From CALIKS01 sp964440295 (GTDB lineage: Archaea; Thermoproteota; Nitrososphaeria_A; Caldarchaeales; Calditenuaceae), in contig CAYTRT010000017.1 of assembly GCA_964440295.1 (NCBI GenBank), forward strand, positions 1 to 28,521: a DNA stretch of 28,521 nucleotides. The letters run 5' to 3'. A model generated the notes under the pieces. The model was not told the origin of the DNA. It did not search any database and saw nothing but the letters and a program-made list of their open reading frames with translations. How positions within the stretch are numbered: position 1 is the stretch's first letter; each line of letters begins with the position of its first letter. A program made the position numbers and the translations under genes. Positions 28,271 through 28,521 of the stretch are shown piece by piece.

Positions 28271-28521
28271 TGATAGGCCACATATCCGACACACATCTAG
28301 GGGCTTGCGCTGGATCGGAGTCGGAGAGGGAGGATGACCACTACAAAGCCTTCGAGGAGGCCATAGACCTCTTCATCAGGGAGCACGTAGATCTCGTCAT
28401 CCACTCCGGAGACATCTTGGACGAGCCGAGACCATATGGAACTGTCATGAAGGTCCTAGTTGAGGAGGTTAGGAGGCTGAGGGAGCATGGGATACAGTTC
28501 CTATTCACCCTAGGCGAGCAC
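28270..28521 (+). CDS. mre11: Mre11 nuclease, N-terminal part (continues past window)
   Basis: The first 84 codons of a metallophosphoesterase-type nuclease are present. Motif I HISDTHLG holds metal ligands Asp7 and His9, motif II HSGDILDEPRP holds Asp48, and the window ends inside motif III. Motif III reads LGEH, while GNHD is the usual form. The ATG overlaps the herA stop (TGATG), so the gene is coupled to herA; rad50 would be expected next. The opening 'MIGHISDTHLGA' and the gene order make the Mre11 assignment firm although most of the protein is missing. Confidence 0.93.
   Translation, partial: MIGHISDTHLGACAGSESEREDDHYKAFEEAIDLFIREHVDLVIHSGDILDEPRPYGTVMKVLVEEVRRLREHGIQFLFTLGEH

Noticed and set aside
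1..28521. CRISPR arrays, insertion sequences, integrase sites or defence islands
   Set aside because: No repeated spacer-repeat pattern, transposase-like frame or phage gene was seen. Apart from the noted oddities this is core chromosomal gene content.

Overview
The window is a gene-dense stretch of an archaeal chromosome. The evidence is the archaeal class I release factor aRF1, archaeal-type UMP kinase, CDP-archaeol synthase, a geranylgeranyl-reductase-family protein, RNase P proteins Rpp30 and Pop5, deoxyhypusine synthases, Hjc, and a NurA-HerA-Mre11 cluster. Many first genes have a TATA-like box 25-31 nt before the start codon (leaderless or almost so), while several downstream genes use GGAGG-type ribosome sites and TTG starts. 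This is the style of thermophilic TACK-type archaea (Thermoproteota, Aigarchaeota, Korarchaeota and relatives). I cannot place it more closely by reading alone.

Layout. 1-50: 5' part of a tRNA-Ile(GAT) on the minus strand, cut by the window edge. 303-2207 (minus): aRF1 followed by an Mtq2/HemK2-type methyltransferase whose expected target is the aRF1 GGQ glutamine. 2364-4110 (plus): UMP kinase and a geranylgeranyl-reductase-like flavoprotein. 4189-6192: two divergent deoxyhypusine-synthase paralogues facing each other tail to tail. 6256-8629 (minus): CTP synthase then TatD, 1 nt apart. 8704-10931: a membrane protein with a cytoplasmic double zinc ribbon, an unrecognised protein, and a Nudix hydrolase. 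11018-12859 (plus): Mrp/Nbp35 ATPase, MoaE and MoaD, a tight operon linking iron-sulphur and molybdenum-cofactor biochemistry. 12866-16014 (minus): bacterial-type GAPDH, archaeal PGK, then a split NuoJ and NuoK with their own promoter. 16144-19325: TGS-domain GTPase and, divergently, arginyl-tRNA synthetase. 19345-22467: HAD phosphatase, CarS, an RNA-binding COG1325-type protein, and RNase P subunits Rpp30 and Pop5. 22468-23932 (minus): a complete twin-arginine translocase operon tatA-tatA-tatC. 24034-25000 (minus): Hjc resolvase and a UPF0146 protein. 25216-28521 (plus): GtrA-like membrane protein, then NurA, HerA and the beginning of Mre11, joined by stop/start overlaps.

The most interesting non-gene signal lies before nurA. 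A TATA box at 25690-25697 is followed by a perfect 20-bp palindrome (25704-25723) that covers the expected transcription start. A second, related palindrome lies exactly 48 bp downstream (25753-25770); the two differ only by transitions. A T-run follows, and nurA then has its own leaderless promoter. The 9-bp half-site of the perfect palindrome recurs between the TATA box and start of hjc, another recombination gene. This looks like an operator pair and/or a short regulated RNA gene attached to the DNA-repair cluster. Other points of note are the orphan nuoJJK, the bacterial GAPDH, the zinc ribbon on TatC, a shared C-terminal motif on both TatA proteins, a MoaD with residues beyond its GG, and the loss of key residues in one DHS paralogue.
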